Shown: positions 1-13,363 of the stretch, in pieces | Position numbering within the stretch: position 1 is the stretch's first letter | Layout of the letters: every line of letters starts with the position of its first letter | Origin: Kudoa neothunni | Lineage: Eukaryota; Cnidaria | DNA length: 64,000 bases | NCBI GenBank assembly: GCA_964304625.1 | Contig: OZ199840.1 | Span: forward strand, 3,906,001 to 3,970,000 | Direction: 5' to 3' | Program-made: the position numbers and the translations under genes | The notes under the pieces: generated by a model | Database searches by the model: none | Seen by the model: the letters and a program-made list of their open reading frames with translations, nothing else | Told to the model about the DNA's origin: nothing

Positions 1-19
1 CATCGTTAACTGGTCTTAG

Positions 20-127
20 ATTAACACCAAAGAACTATGGAAGGATAATGTTGATCGTCAATTACTCGAATTGGGTGGTTTGAATGTCTCACATAGTGAT
101 CACCTATTTGAGAGAAAACAGAATTAA
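20..127 (+). CDS. 3'-terminal exon of an unidentified gene (partial)
   Basis: An acceptor-like TCTTAG at 14-19 is followed by an open frame of 35 codons that ends at TAA 125-127. The peptide is hydrophilic, containing TKELWKDNVDRQ and ending HLFERKQN. Its frame upstream of the AG is closed by the TAG itself, as expected at an intron end. I do not recognise the family and the rest of the gene lies outside the window. It sits 137 bp upstream of the FolD start on the same strand. It could be a chance open stretch. Confidence 0.4.
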   Translation: MNTKELWKDNVDRQLLELGGLNVSHSDHLFERKQN

Positions 128-264
128 AATTTGTAGATTGTTTGATTTTTTTAGATTAAACAGAATTGTTTTTTAAATTACGTTGTTTGTCCGAAATCGA
201 ACGAATTAATTTTGCTAAGCTTGGCCTTGTTGTTTTAATCTTTTTTCACCTTTGCATTTGGCTG

Positions 265-1266
265 ATGACAGCCATTATCAACGGGAAAAATCTAGCATTA
301 TGCATAGCCAATACCATTCTGCTGGATCTAAGATCAAAGGTTGTTTCTGCGGGTAAAACCTTAAATCGCAGCCCTCATTTGGTTATATATCATCTTAATG
401 AATTGAAATCCAGTGAGGTTTATGTGAAGCAAAAGTTGAAATTCGCATCCAAGTGGAATGTAGATGTTAGTGTAAAAACAATTAGAGATTTTAATAAAGA
501 AAGTGACATCTTTGACAGTATACAGGCATCCAACGGCAACTCCGATGTTTCTTCGATCATTGTTCAGCTGCCTTTAGCTCCCCATCTCAATTTTTCGACC
601 AGTAGTATACTTGATTACATCAATCCTAACAAGGATATCGATGCATTGGGAAGTTGCAATAAAAAACAACTGTCAAATGGTTGTCTAGATTCGGTGTTTG
701 TTCCTCCAACTGTTTATGGGGTCTTATCACTGATCGGTATACATCATGGCTTTACTGGAAACAAAATTGGAGTGGTTGGACAAGGACCCACTTTGGGAGG
801 GTAGTTGTTCAATTTGTGTCCATATTGATCGATTCTCTTTCATAGCCCATGCTCAACTATTTTACAGAGACTAAACAACGAAGTCATTAGAATGGACGAA
901 CGAACTTCTAACATAGACCAACTTTGCTCCACCTGTGATATCGTTATTGCTGCAAGTGGTAAACCAAATCATATCAACTCGAATTTTATCAAGAATAAAT
1001 GTGGTATTGTTGATGGTGGAGCATTTGACGAAAAAGAAAATTTGGTCAAACCGTCAGTTTGTACAGACCAGCTTACTTTGCGTAAAGCGTCATGGCTTTC
1101 TCCTTCACCTGGAGGGCTTGGGCCGCTCACGGTGACGTGGTTATTTTACAATGTTTATATTTCGTTTCTTCGACAGCAAGGTTTATCAACACCAACCTTC
1201 GATCATACAATAAAAGATTTAGTTTCTATTTATCGAAACATCAAAAAAGATGTTATAGTTACCTAA
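265..1266 (+). CDS. Methylenetetrahydrofolate dehydrogenase/cyclohydrolase (FolD/MTHFD family), 2 exons
   Basis: FolD-type enzymes oxidise 5,10-methylene-THF with NAD(P) and hydrolyse the methenyl product to 10-formyl-THF. Exons 265-800 and 846-1266 are joined across a 45-nt GTAGTT...CATAG intron, giving about 318 aa, the usual length for the bifunctional domain. Visible family signatures are an N-terminal MTAIINGK, the catalytic YVKQK (Tyr and Lys), VQLPL (Gln), PNKDID (Asp), a dinucleotide loop around VVGQGPTLGG, CDIVIAASGKP in the Rossmann half, and the terminal PSPGGLGPLT. The open frame continues upstream of ATG 265 to 166, but only from TTG; a hydrophobic stretch there could be UTR or a leader from an alternative start. 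Unusual points: PPTVYG replaces the common PCTPxG, and the VGRS-like loop reads VGQG. Mitochondrial or cytosolic location cannot be decided. Confidence 0.88.
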
Positions 1267-1331
1267 ATATAGATTTTTTAAACTATAGCTGCTGCGACTC
1301 TTTTTACATTGATATTGTTGATTTTTTTTTC

Positions 1332-1337
1332 AATAAA
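1332..1337 (+). other. Poly(A) signal AATAAA of the FolD gene
   Basis: A canonical AATAAA lies 66 nt past the FolD stop, after a T-rich run. It is the only good candidate before the following gene-free stretch. Confidence 0.6.
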
Positions 1338-2839
1338 ATCAAAATCTAGCTGTTAACCGTGCCTAGCCTTGAAAGCAAACTTGGCCTAATTTAATTGGAT
1401 ACTATTTGTATCTAATTTTTAATTTAAATTCTACGTAAATTAGTTGAGGCTATTTTCCCATTTTTGTGTAATCCATTAATGTATGTTGGGAGGGTCATAT
1501 CCATTCAGGGTACAAGTTAGTAAAAATGAGATTATTACAATTTAACTTGAGCCATTTCTATTTAAGACACATTTGAGTGATTGGACGATTTCTATGCGTT
1601 TTGTAGTAAGAACGCATGTCTTCAAACGATTTAGTTATGATATAGGAAAGATAATTTATAGTTTATAAATGAGGGATAAATGGAAAATATTTATTATAGA
1701 CGGGCATTTCAATGTTAGCATGATGAAAATGATTTCTAGGAACAGACAATATTATCCGAGGTTCAAAGTTGCCATTGCGACAAATATTATTTCCTAATTT
1801 TTTTATTCCGTTTTTAAAAGTGTCATAAACTGTGAAATGAACATTTTTTAACAAATTATTTTTGTTAATCCTTTGCGTTTTACAAATAGTCACACCTTGG
1901 AGAAAATAGATCGAATTCCCTCCAAGTTTGTGATTTTTGTTTAGTTTAATAAACCTAAAAATTTTTTATTTCTATCGATGGGTAAATCATCAGAACCAAT
2001 CAACATTGAATAGACTTTAAGAGAATCATTGTTAGATTATTTCAAATACAAAGGATAAGGTACACTATTCTCATCATTATCTTTAATCCTAGTGCTATAA
2101 TAGTTATTTTTCAAAATAATTCATTCCTTCCGGAAATGTATATTTTCACATTTAAAAAAGCGCAGACGAGAAAGGTTAATTAAAGATAGTCAATTAATAA
2201 TTATCTAAGTTAATATAAATCAAAAAATTGCAATATTTTATCAAGTTGTGTTAAAATATTAAATAAAAATCCAGAGTCTAAATGAGCCCCACGTTACTAT
2301 AGAGGTATTCCAAATATACAAATTTACTTAGTAAGTAAAAAGTATGTTATCCTAGATTATCAATAGACTAATATATATATATATATATATATATTAGAAT
2401 CATAAAAGTTTTAATTTAATCTTAAGTTCATCCAATTTTGTGAAATATGAATTATAATTTCATTAAGAGATAAGAGTAATCCTATTTTAGAGGAAGGTTA
2501 AACTTCCCTTCAATTATAATTCGATCAACAAATATTCATTTAAATTAAAACTTAATTTAATTTTTAATAATTTTTTGACGTTTTTATAATATCATATAGA
2601 TTAATTTTTGTATTTAAGTGTGAAATTTTTGGTCTTACTGGAAAATTCTCAATTATCTTTTTTTCCTGCGCCAAATGCGTGTTGATTTTATAATAGTGAA
2701 AGTATATGAAAGTTAGAAGGCGCACACATATATAGCTTTAAAACCTCGCGCGATAACCATAGAATAGATATTTTCGAATTACGACACTATAATTCCATAT
2801 ACTATATCAAAATCCATTTGATTATTATATAGAATGAGA
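1338..2839. other. Gene-free AT-rich spacer between convergent genes
   Basis: This spacer separates the 3' ends of the FolD gene (+) and the filamin gene (-). It holds only short open frames without similarity I can recognise, homopolymer-rich DNA and a TA microsatellite at 2369-2394. Confidence 0.6.
2369..2394. repeat. (TA)n microsatellite
   Basis: An uninterrupted run of about 13 TA units in the spacer downstream of the filamin gene. Confidence 0.9.
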
Positions 2840-5800
2840 CTAATATCTCAAGCAATAGAGGAAATTTGGATAGTATAATTTGTTATTGCTAAATCGAACG
2901 TCTGTTTCCTTTCTGGATCTTCCCAAAGTGTTTAATCTTGTGTCAATGTAATCACATGGATATTGGTGTGTTAGTAAAGTATTTAAGTCATTTTTAGACA
3001 CAACAGAAGAGTAAACAACAGGATCATCTTGGAATGGCACCTGAAAGGCATTTTGGTGGTTGGTTGGTTCTTTATCCAACTCAATACACTCAGAAAGCTC
3101 ACTTGTGGAAATTAATACGCCTGATTTTTGCGTACTGTCGTCAGAATCCATTCTCGCGCTGCTCACGCTGGATCGGTCCCTAGGAGTGGAACACAGCGAA
3201 AGCCGCTGAAAGTGCTGTGGATCAGATAATCTATCATCAAATAACATTTGAATGGATTCTTCCGAAGATTTATTTGCACCGAAAATAGTTTTGAGTTCCT
3301 CATGAATAGAATTGTCAGGGCAGATCAGTGGTAAAAATATCACAGCAGGTATGTTGTCTGGTATGAGCGATGTAGTATTGTCATCGATGTAGAATTTGTA
3401 ACGGTCTGTGTAAAAATTTCCATACACCAATTGGAAACTGTAACAACCTGGATATGGGCACACAATTTTTAGTTCATAGTGGTTATTGTCAAAAGGCATC
3501 CCATACACTACCCCATTGAAATTATTCAGTAGACTGTTGACAACACACACCAGACCACACTCTGTTGGATAGTTGCTCAAAAGTTCATCCAAAGTACAAC
3601 TAATTTTATAGGTGCTTTTCGACTTTCCTGGTCTGCTAAATAGGCCATTATTGTCGCTGATTTGGATCTAATAAACACAGTGAACATAGAGAATTAATAA
3701 AGCTGGTTACCTGAAAGCTGATTTTCTCGGTTACATCTACGGTTGTGATTGTGCCTCGATAGTAGCGATCGATGCAATAGTTGTACACACCAGGTTGTGA
3801 GGAGTAAACAACAAGATTTGTCGAAAAGCTACCATCATAATTTTCCAAAAAGAAAGATTTATCAAAAAATGTTCTATTCGTGATATTCTCTCCTACTGGT
3901 GATGTAACTGTGTAATTGCTGTCCTGCAACAAAATTTTTACAAGCTTATACATAAAAATATTCACTTACAACTGATCTCATGCTAACCAACACAGGCGTG
4001 ACAGCTGGGAATCCACTAATAAATTGAGGTGTTTCACGCACAACCATTGGGATAGGATAAGCAATGAGTGACCTAGATTCTTCAACCATATGTACCTTTA
4101 TATTCAGAATATGTAGTCCTGGTGATATGCATTTAAAAGATACCTATTTTAAATAGTTTGAAATGTAAGAAAGATTGACGATGATTACTTTCACTTTAGT
4201 AGAGTCCAATATTTCAATGCTGAGTAGTTTCATTATTTTGAGCGATTCCGCGTGAAGTACCACTCCTTCAAATTCACAATTTCTAGATAGTTTGATTGGC
4301 CTTGTTGGCTTTTCTTCATCACAGCATAAAAATTTCAGCTCAGTCGTAAGGTAGTTCAAGGAATTGGATGTCAAAAGATTGACGTGTTGCGGTACAATTT
4401 TGTTTCCAAGATGAATATAGGTGTCTATGTTAGGTACGTAGAATTGATAGGCTTTCTCCTGGAGGTTAGAATCGCCGACTTTGTATCTCACAGAGTACAT
4501 TCCTAATTATTTTATAATTCAATTTGTTAGACGAATGATAAAATTTTATTAATTACAGGTATTTAAAAATCGCACGAATTTTCTCGATATATTTAAAGTA
4601 ACGTTAAAATGCTTTATTCGATAAAAACACGAATTTTTATCCACTTTTTAATACTATCTGTCATTATTAGTAAAAACATTCCCACTTATTAAGGTTTCAT
4701 TTATTTTATTTGAGATAAAATGTGGTTCTCCTTTTAAATTAATATTTTTTATTTAATGATAAATATATTTTTTAATTTTCAGTAATTCACAACTTTTTAT
4801 GATATGTATTGAACAAAATCGATTTTTTAGTTTTCTAAAGATACCTTGTACCCTTGGTAGGCAGGTGAACACAACAAAATCTTCATTCAAAAGTGTATTT
4901 ATTGATTCAGTGTAGACGGGACTATCTAGCATTAACGAAAAAGCAGACACTCGTGTGTGTCTGAGGTCAAACAAAATTTGTAAAGGCTCATTTATCACTA
5001 ATTTTTTGTGATCTAAAATTAGTCAAATAATAAAAATATATATAGATAAATATAATTTACCGTAGTGTAACACACGAATAATATCATCATTGTCGGAACA
5101 AATTTCAAAAATAGGAGATAATGATAACTCTTTGTAGATGAGTTCAACGGAGTGGGTTCCAGTATTCTGAAGGTTTAAATTGAATTCTAGTATTTCCTCA
5201 GAGAACTTTTCACTATGTAAAACGAAATCCTCAATATCGGCAACTGTAGAAGAGGATACAGTCTCCAAAGCTTTCACGCGTAATTGGAAGTCAGTTGAAG
5301 ACCAATTCAAACTTGGATTAGAGATACTAACCCACAGTCTGTAGGGTTTGTTTGTCTGGACGCCATTTTTTTGAATGTATATTTTGTCGATAATCTCAAA
5401 CTATCGTCCCAAAAAATCAACTTTTATTTTTGATATGAACAACAAACAAATATGGTTACATTGATTTTAGAATTTTTATCGCCATCGGTCCCGTCAATAA
5501 CATGAAACTTGTAGAATTTATCTTTGTCCAAATAGAGCCTATGCACTCCTAGTTGTTGAGACACGAATGTATTTCAACATAGTTACCATCTGATCCAATA
5601 ACCACTTCAATATCATCTAAAGCGAGTGCAGAATCATTCTCTTGCATTTATTATGAAGTGAGAGAGTCTATCAATCTGGAAAACAATGATAAATATATTG
5701 TACAAATGCAATATTCTAGAAGAGATTCACATTTTTGAAGAGCGGTATGCTGAGAGGTATTTTAGTGAGATGACCTTTCTAACAATTTGAGTGCTCTGCA

Positions 5801-8800
5801 CAATAAATGGAATGGCATATAGTTCCATGTCTTGAATTTTGTTTTTGATTTTCATATCAAAGAGGTGGAGTCCCAGAGTTTTTGGAATCATGTGACCTTT
5901 TTAAATGGATAAGAGATAAACAAATATTTTCTATTTATTATATCTAATAGCTTTTACCGATAATATTTAAATAATTTAAAATATGGAGTTAAATTAAAAT
6001 AATATATTTGTAAAAATTGTGTTAAATCATAATTAATTGAATTAATTCCCCATTTATTGTTATCTAGATAATAAGATTTAAGAAATATAAGTTTATAGTT
6101 GATTTATTATATTGTAAATATTTTAATTATCAATAAAAACTATAAATTAAGCCATATTTCATACTTTTTACCAATGAAACAAATACCGTGTTTCCCGATT
6201 ATGTGACCTAATGGTGCTCTTGGGTAAGATTTTAATATCATTACCCCAAAATAAGACTTTATGATATTCTTGAACTAGCTTTTGATTTGACTTGGTAAAA
6301 ATACTCAAAATCTGGATGTTCTGAATCATATAACAAAATATCTCTAACAATGTAATTTTACTTCAAATTTAATAATAATAACAATTTTAAAAGTAAATAC
6401 TCATTAAACGTATAGATTTTAATGATCCATTGTCATTATATCATAATTTTTAACGACAAATTAGACATACGCATCGAATTATATATTTCATAATGTGATT
6501 CTTCAAATAAAAATATATTTTTTCGGTTAACATAAATATTTTTTTATTCAGCTATATGAGCTCAGTAACGTATAGGTAATGTTGCCTGTTAAAAATACAA
6601 AGCCTAGTGCCTCTTATTAAATTAAAACAAAATACAAGACCTGTCATACTCAGGAAAGACAGTAAAAGCTTATTAGTTTAGTAGTTTATTAATAAGATTT
6701 AATACTTCGAAAATATTGTTGCTAACATGTTTTGCCTTCACAGTATCTTTGTGATTGTTTTGCACACATATAAGGGTACATGCGAGGGTTTTCTCATTGA
6801 CATATTTCAATTCACAAGATGAATCCATTCGCGCCGAAAACCCCCTTAGGTATAAATGTCTTGGACAAGAGGAGTTTTCGAAAGGATGTTCTCCAAAAGC
6901 AATGACATGACATTTGGTCTGCGAGGGTTGATCACATACGGTGAATTCGTAAGGCGAACCTATGATTTGTTTATTATTGGACTCCATATGGATTAAGTGT
7001 TTTCCTAGATCAAATGAATAAATAGCACAACAAAATTAAATAAAATACCTGGATTTGTTAGATAAATGTACACCAAACACAATCCTTTCACAATAGGTTT
7101 CACGTAAAATGTTACCGGATACCCGGGCATGATTTTCAACTGACAATTGGAAGTCCTGTGTGCTCAATCTACGTGCGTCTATCAGGAATTCTCCAATAGA
7201 CAGATCTCGAACGTTTGGCCTATATTCCAAATAAAAAATATATTTTGTTTCAATAAATTTGTTATTTAGCAAAAAAGAGCATAGATAGATTAAAATTCCT
7301 CCTACATAACCCAATAATAAGAACACATTAAATTTACCTCTTGAATACACATGCACTGCATGTTTCAATTTGTCTTCATAGTGGAAACTAATGCAATCAA
7401 ATTGGAAGATCGATAAAATATTTGTAAATCGTATTGTCGCAGGCTGGACGCTTGTACAGTAACGAAATACCATCCATTACCATAGTTAATGCTTCCAATC
7501 GATTCTTTTTGGACTTTTTTTTCGTTTATTATTTTCGCATAAACATTATTGATGTTGTTGTCCATTGATTTTTGAAATTTAGGAGCGTAATCAACAATTT
7601 CATAAGATGAGGCATCCACCCAAAAGAAATATTCTTTTAGATTCGCAGTGCTGATGTCAATAAGAAATTTTCGATCATACACAACAATGGATTTTGGGAA
7701 ATCAATCATCATTCTAAACACATATTTTCCAATGCTTTCACTGCTTTTATCATCAATTTTAATTGAATGGTTTCCAAAGACGGACGGTATAAAAAGCACT
7801 TTCAGAATTCGATCATGATTAGGATCATCTGAGTTGATTTCTTCTGACACTTTTTTCACTATATTCTGTCCATCATAACCTTAATGGTGATTGTTGAACT
7901 CTATTATTTGAGATTTAGTTAAATGTGAGTAGACGAAGAATTTTAAATTGAGTACATCCATTGTTTTTGTTTTGTCATATATACGAATGTGGTTAGGATA
8001 CTCGTATTCGAAATTGGGTACGCTGGTGACATAGAACGGTTGAGGAAGTAACTTCAAAATACCAAAATCAGTTCTTATCACACCTTCTGCCACGTTAAGA
8101 CCAACTCTTTTAAAGGTGTAGTATTCGTGTATGTATTAAGAATTATGCCAAAACCTAATGAAGTGGTTAATTTACCGGCATGTTGGTATGGATTCGAAGC
8201 CATTGGCTTGAAGAGTCGTTGGTATCAATGAGTGTAGCTTGTATGAATGATTTGTCTGATAAGCAAAGCTCTCTGGGAATACATCAGAATCACACATTGG
8301 AAGAGTGAGCGGAAAATCAAAATAATGAGTAACATCGACCATAGGGTTTAGACCGTATGGTTGAGGGTATTGTAGATACCAACACTTTTGTTGACATTCA
8401 GCACAAAAGGGCTGTTGGAACACGACTTGCAATCAATGGAACAATCCACCGTGTAGCCCCTTTAAAAGGGGGTAAAATGTCACGCAAACTATCCTCTCAA
8501 TGATTTGTTGCGAATGGAAAACTACATCAGTCGGACCGGTAACATTAACGCTGATTATACCATTGGTGGCACATCGACAATCGAGGAGAGTTTGAATCGG
8601 TTTAAATTCACACAACTCTTTATCACCTAAATTAGAAGTTGATTAGGAGACTTTGATTTTATATATGTGATGAAACTTTTACAATAAATTCGAATGTTGC
8701 AATAATCTTTAGGATGCGCCTTAAATTTTGCTGACGATATTTTCAACCCGCCAAAATATAGCACTATTTTATAGTTTCCTTCAGTCGAGCATATTAGCGG

Positions 8801-11800
8801 GATTAGAAAAATTCCATTGCCATAATAATGCGCGTAAATGCTATTGGATTTTCCATTATTGAACTTCACTATTACGCGTAAAATGTGGAGTGCACCTCGC
8901 GCTCCAACAACGTTAACTCTTGCATATTATCAACTTGAAGTATCAATGTGAAAACAGTATTCACCACACATCATATTTCACCAAAATGTCCACATCGTTG
9001 CAAGATATCTAAACAAATTAGACATCAATATTTTTCTTTAGATAATTAAATATCAGAATATTTATTTATATTTTTATAAAGTCAATAAAAATTAATTTAT
9101 TTTAAATTTAATGGTACATTCGGAACGAGATTGAGAAAAAGAATATGTTGTAGCTTTGCAGCAGCTGTTGGTAGGCAACGTCTACTCTAATTATTCCAGA
9201 CTGTTTGGTATCATTGAATGTGGTTGTACTTCACCATAATAACTGTATTCTGTGTCGTTAATTCGAATGACATCGAGTGAACGCCATTAGGATCTATTCC
9301 ATAGATTTGAGCCTTCGTAATGTTTGTCAATAGCAACAAAATTGTTTAAACAATACTTTATCGATAGATCTAATGGCAAAGGGGAACACTTCGCCAACTG
9401 TTGAGGAAGTGGCTGATTTGACGATCAGCCCAATGGACTTGAGTTCAAGGACGTTGTTTTTATCGGTTAACATTTGCACTTGAATGATATGTAAACCAAC
9501 TCCTTGAGGCTGAACAGTTAGCTAACGTAAATTGGTTAATTATCGATCTAATAAAAAGTCGAAAAATCATTGTAAGATACTTGGAATTCACCATTGCTCA
9601 GCCTAGTGGCCAATACAGGTAGTACAGTATTGGGATAGGTGATCGACCTCATTTCAGCTATAATATTGCAATTTTCGTTAACCTGTATAGGAGCATAATT
9701 TGTTCCAATAGTCAATGATGAAACTGTCACAATCTCTGGTCGATACGGTATGTAACACATACTGTTAACCAATCCTTCATCGGGCAGGACCGTCCTGTAA
9801 AATATGAGGTGGTGTCGGTTTCACTGTGAATATCTTTTTGCATAGATTGATATTTTGGCCTCTGTCTTGAATAAACATTTGATAAACGGCCTAAAAATAT
9901 TTTTAATATAATAAAGACTATTATATCTCATTTGTTGACAAATTTTAAAATATTATATATTAATTAATTCTAAATAAAATATTAATCCGTTAGAATATAT
10001 AAAATTAATATAATGTAGGCAGAGTTATATTGTGTACCTGGTAAACTACAGACGCATATGACATGAGTGCAACAGGTAGACTGACGTGACAAAAGGAAAT
10101 CCACAGGAGCCGGTCCCTTGAATAGCAACGAACAAGGAAGCAATACTCAGCGTTGGTGTAAATGTTATTATTTTCCCCACAAATAGGTCATTTTCACTCT
10201 CAACGTAATAGTAGGAGTTTTTTTCTTCATTCTCACTTTTGTTCAAAACTTTTATTTTCACTGGGAAATTTGGAAGGTTAACCTCATCCAACATAATGCA
10301 AAGATCATGAATTCCTGGAAATTTTATTTGTAATGGTATTCTCATCCCAATTCGATCCCATAGGATCAGCGTTAAACAAGGTTGTCCTCTTTTTGGTTTG
10401 ACGACTTCACATGATACTAATATCAAATTTATTAGTTGACATATTACTTTAAATATCACCTTTGGGGTGAGATTCGACAGACGCTGCGTTGACAACGAAT
10501 ATTTCAAGTTGTATCTTTTGTTGGTAAAGATTCCATCTGCAATCAAACTCTCTAAATTCACCAACCTGAATCTATAATGGAAATTAATTTAAACAATTTT
10601 TAAGAAACAAACGTTTTAATATTACATAAGGCAAAGAAGATGCTTTGACAATTTTGAAAGGCCATGTCAAGGTGTTTCGAATCCCCTCTGCTGTGTAGTA
10701 GATGTCAAAGAAATAACTACCCGGTTTGTGAAGATTAAAAGAGCGTCGGTTTGCGTGATACTTTTTTCGACGGTTTGTACATTAAAATTTTTCAAATTAA
10801 CCGCTCTAATCTCAACCGATTCAACCACAACTCTGGTCTTTTGTAGATGGGGACAACAATGTCGGTGAATGCAGTCAAAGGGTTGTACAATGAAAAACTC
10901 TCAGAATAAATGTGTGGGTAAATATAAATGTCTTTTTTATGTAGCATAATTCTTCGTGAAAAAAACTTTCATTTTATATCTTCCACTGCGCTCAAAAATC
11001 AATTTTCCAATCAACCTTGATTTTTCATATTCTACCTGTGCCAAAATAAACTCAAACCCCTCAAACGCAATCTTAAAACATTCTGGTCTAAGTTCGCTGG
11101 TGTTCTTTGATTTAATTTCAAATTTGTAGATTTCATTCACAAATGAACATTTTTCACCGATTCAACTATTTCTATAAAAGAGTAGTTGGTTGAAATTATT
11201 TTTCTAGGACTCTGCAGAACAGAGTAATCATGAAATGTAGCGTTGATATAATAGATTCCTGCAAGTTTACACTGGAATTTCCCACTGATTATTCCTTCAC
11301 ATTCGTAGTCAACATCCAAATCTTGGATTGGAATGATATCAAGCTTTCCACCCGCGTATGCTCCAAACACATTAAACAATTGCCTCACTTCTTATGGGTC
11401 AAATTGAAATAATCAGGAATGTTTAACAATTGTTATAATCAATAGAAAATCTAGCAATAGAACCTGTTCTAATAATTTCGCTATCTATAAAATTAAATTT
11501 AATTATTAATTAATCACTGCATCGACTATTTATTTAATCAAGTACTTTCCATTAATAAGCTCGACATAGAAGGAGTGATTAGAGTGAGAATTTCCTCGAT
11601 TCCACCTCAATCTCCTTGTTATTGACTAGAAGCCCCGCAACTGCTCAAAGTACGTCATCGGAGTGTATTGAAAAACAAATATATTCGTGTTATCTTGGAA
11701 TCCATGGCTATGGGTTTCAATTTGTATATATTTTGGCTGTCGGTAATTTGCACCATCAAATTATCTGTTGTAATCGTCTTGTCTGTCTAACATAAAATTT

Positions 11801-13363
11801 TAATATTTAACCACTGATATTTTTTATTATTTTATATTTACGAAGATATAAATTCAAACTGAGTTGGAAAAAACATCATGCAACTATTGCTAACACCCTT
11901 TCCGGCCAACTGATAACCCTCTAAAAATAAAATTAGTCTCGAGTTTACTGTAGTTTAAAAGTTCTATTTTTGTATAATACCTCCGTAGACCTTTTGCACG
12001 TTGAATAAGATTGAAAAATTTTCAATGATTTTATTGTCGATAACAAGCTTGGAAATGTGTTGGCCTTCATGTAAAGGAATAAACGTTGCAGTGTAGTTGA
12101 TATTGTTGATTGTGACATGAAAATTTTGTTATTGGTCTTTGTGTCCTTATCACAACAATAATGCTCACATTTTCGCAGTAATTTTATATTTGACATCAAT
12201 ACAAACTTGAGCTCATTACCAACCGAGTAGTTTGAACCATTACCTATATATCAAAGATATTCTATGGAAATATGTAACAAACAAATATTATTCTACCTTC
12301 AAGTGTAAATTTCAGTTTATCTTCATATGTAAGCCATTCATGTTTTTTGGTGGGCATATCATTTCTTGTATCGTTATTCACATTGTAGAATTGCGACAAA
12401 TAGGTCAATAAAACTTCCTCTGGAAGGGTTGTTGCAGCCATTTCATTTCCTTTTATTATCTGAGGAATTTTCAACACTTTTTCAGCTAGTACTAATGCGT
12501 TTTCGCAATTGATATCACAATTTTTCTTATCCAAACTGTTCCAATTTGGTATGGTTTCGGGTTTTATGGCATTAACAAGACAGGATAAAACTACACCATC
12601 ATTCCAATCTTCGCTGAAATTTTGTATTTTAATCTATTGTATTAAAATCAAATATTTTATTAATGTTAAATAAAAATAATATTTTATGTTCATGAATATT
12701 TTAGGGATTTCTTTGTTTGTTTATTTATTTGAAATATTAACAACTCAACAAAAACTCACATTAGGCCCTATTTTCGTATTGATCCATGTTCTGACTTTAT
12801 CTCTTATAGCATTTAACGATAAGTCAGTGGTTTTCATTCCAAAAATATCTGAATTCACCACCTGAAAGTGTACGATCATTGACCAAATCAATCGTAACAT
12901 CTGGCCTTCGTCACTCGCCAACAAACCACTTGTATCTATTGTAATGAGTTAGCATGAACTTATATATACATGAAACAATAGTTATAAAATATCTAACCTA
13001 AATTAATCATTTTGACGCCTAGTTCTTCTAAATAATTTAGGGATTGGGCAATATTATTAAAATGATGAATTTTCCATCTAGGACTTTTCTCGTAGACAAA
13101 CGGCACATTTTTCCCAACAACAACTTCTATCAGATGTATAAAATTATTGCTACTTAAAAACAACTCCTTCAAGCTGTTTATTGAGAGACCAACAGTGGCC
13201 AACTTTCCATTGCACCATCGCACGAATACCTTATTCAACACATCTATCCACGTTGAATTTCTATTCGCTAAATCCAACTGACACTATATCAATAGTTGTT
13301 GTCATTTTGCACATAATCACGTATAAAATTAACTAATTCATCGCGTTTTTCTTCAGATTCCAT
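2840..13363 (-). CDS. Divergent filamin: tandem CH actin-binding domain plus filamin Ig repeats, many exons
   Basis: Filamins cross-link actin through two N-terminal calponin-homology domains and a rod of Ig-like repeats. ATG is at 13361-13363 (MESEEKRDEL). The first resolved exons are 13334-13363, 12998-13283 (CH1, with VFVRWCNGKL), 12760-12935 (end of CH1, LIWSMIVHF, then start of CH2, TWINTKIGP) and 12297-12613 (CH2: DWNDGVVLSCLVNAIKP, ALVLAEKVLKIPQI, LTYLSQF). These match filamin CH1/CH2 signatures closely. The introns between them are 50, 62 and about 146 nt. Downstream, open segments separated by short introns carry Ig-filamin-like text, for example GSPYEFTVCDQPSQ near 6.95 kb, VNVVGARGALHIL near 8.9 kb and EGNYKIVLYFGG near 8.76 kb. 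The last large segment (3592-2840) ends in a Ser/Asp-rich tail and CLRY-stop rather than a recognisable dimerisation repeat. Exon borders between about 12.2 and 3.6 kb were not all resolved; parts near 5.3-6.6 and 8.9-9.5 kb look frame-broken. Confidence 0.8.

Noticed and set aside
166-264. N-terminal hydrophobic extension of FolD
   Set aside because: The frame opens at TTG rather than ATG; kept only as a possibility in the FolD entry.
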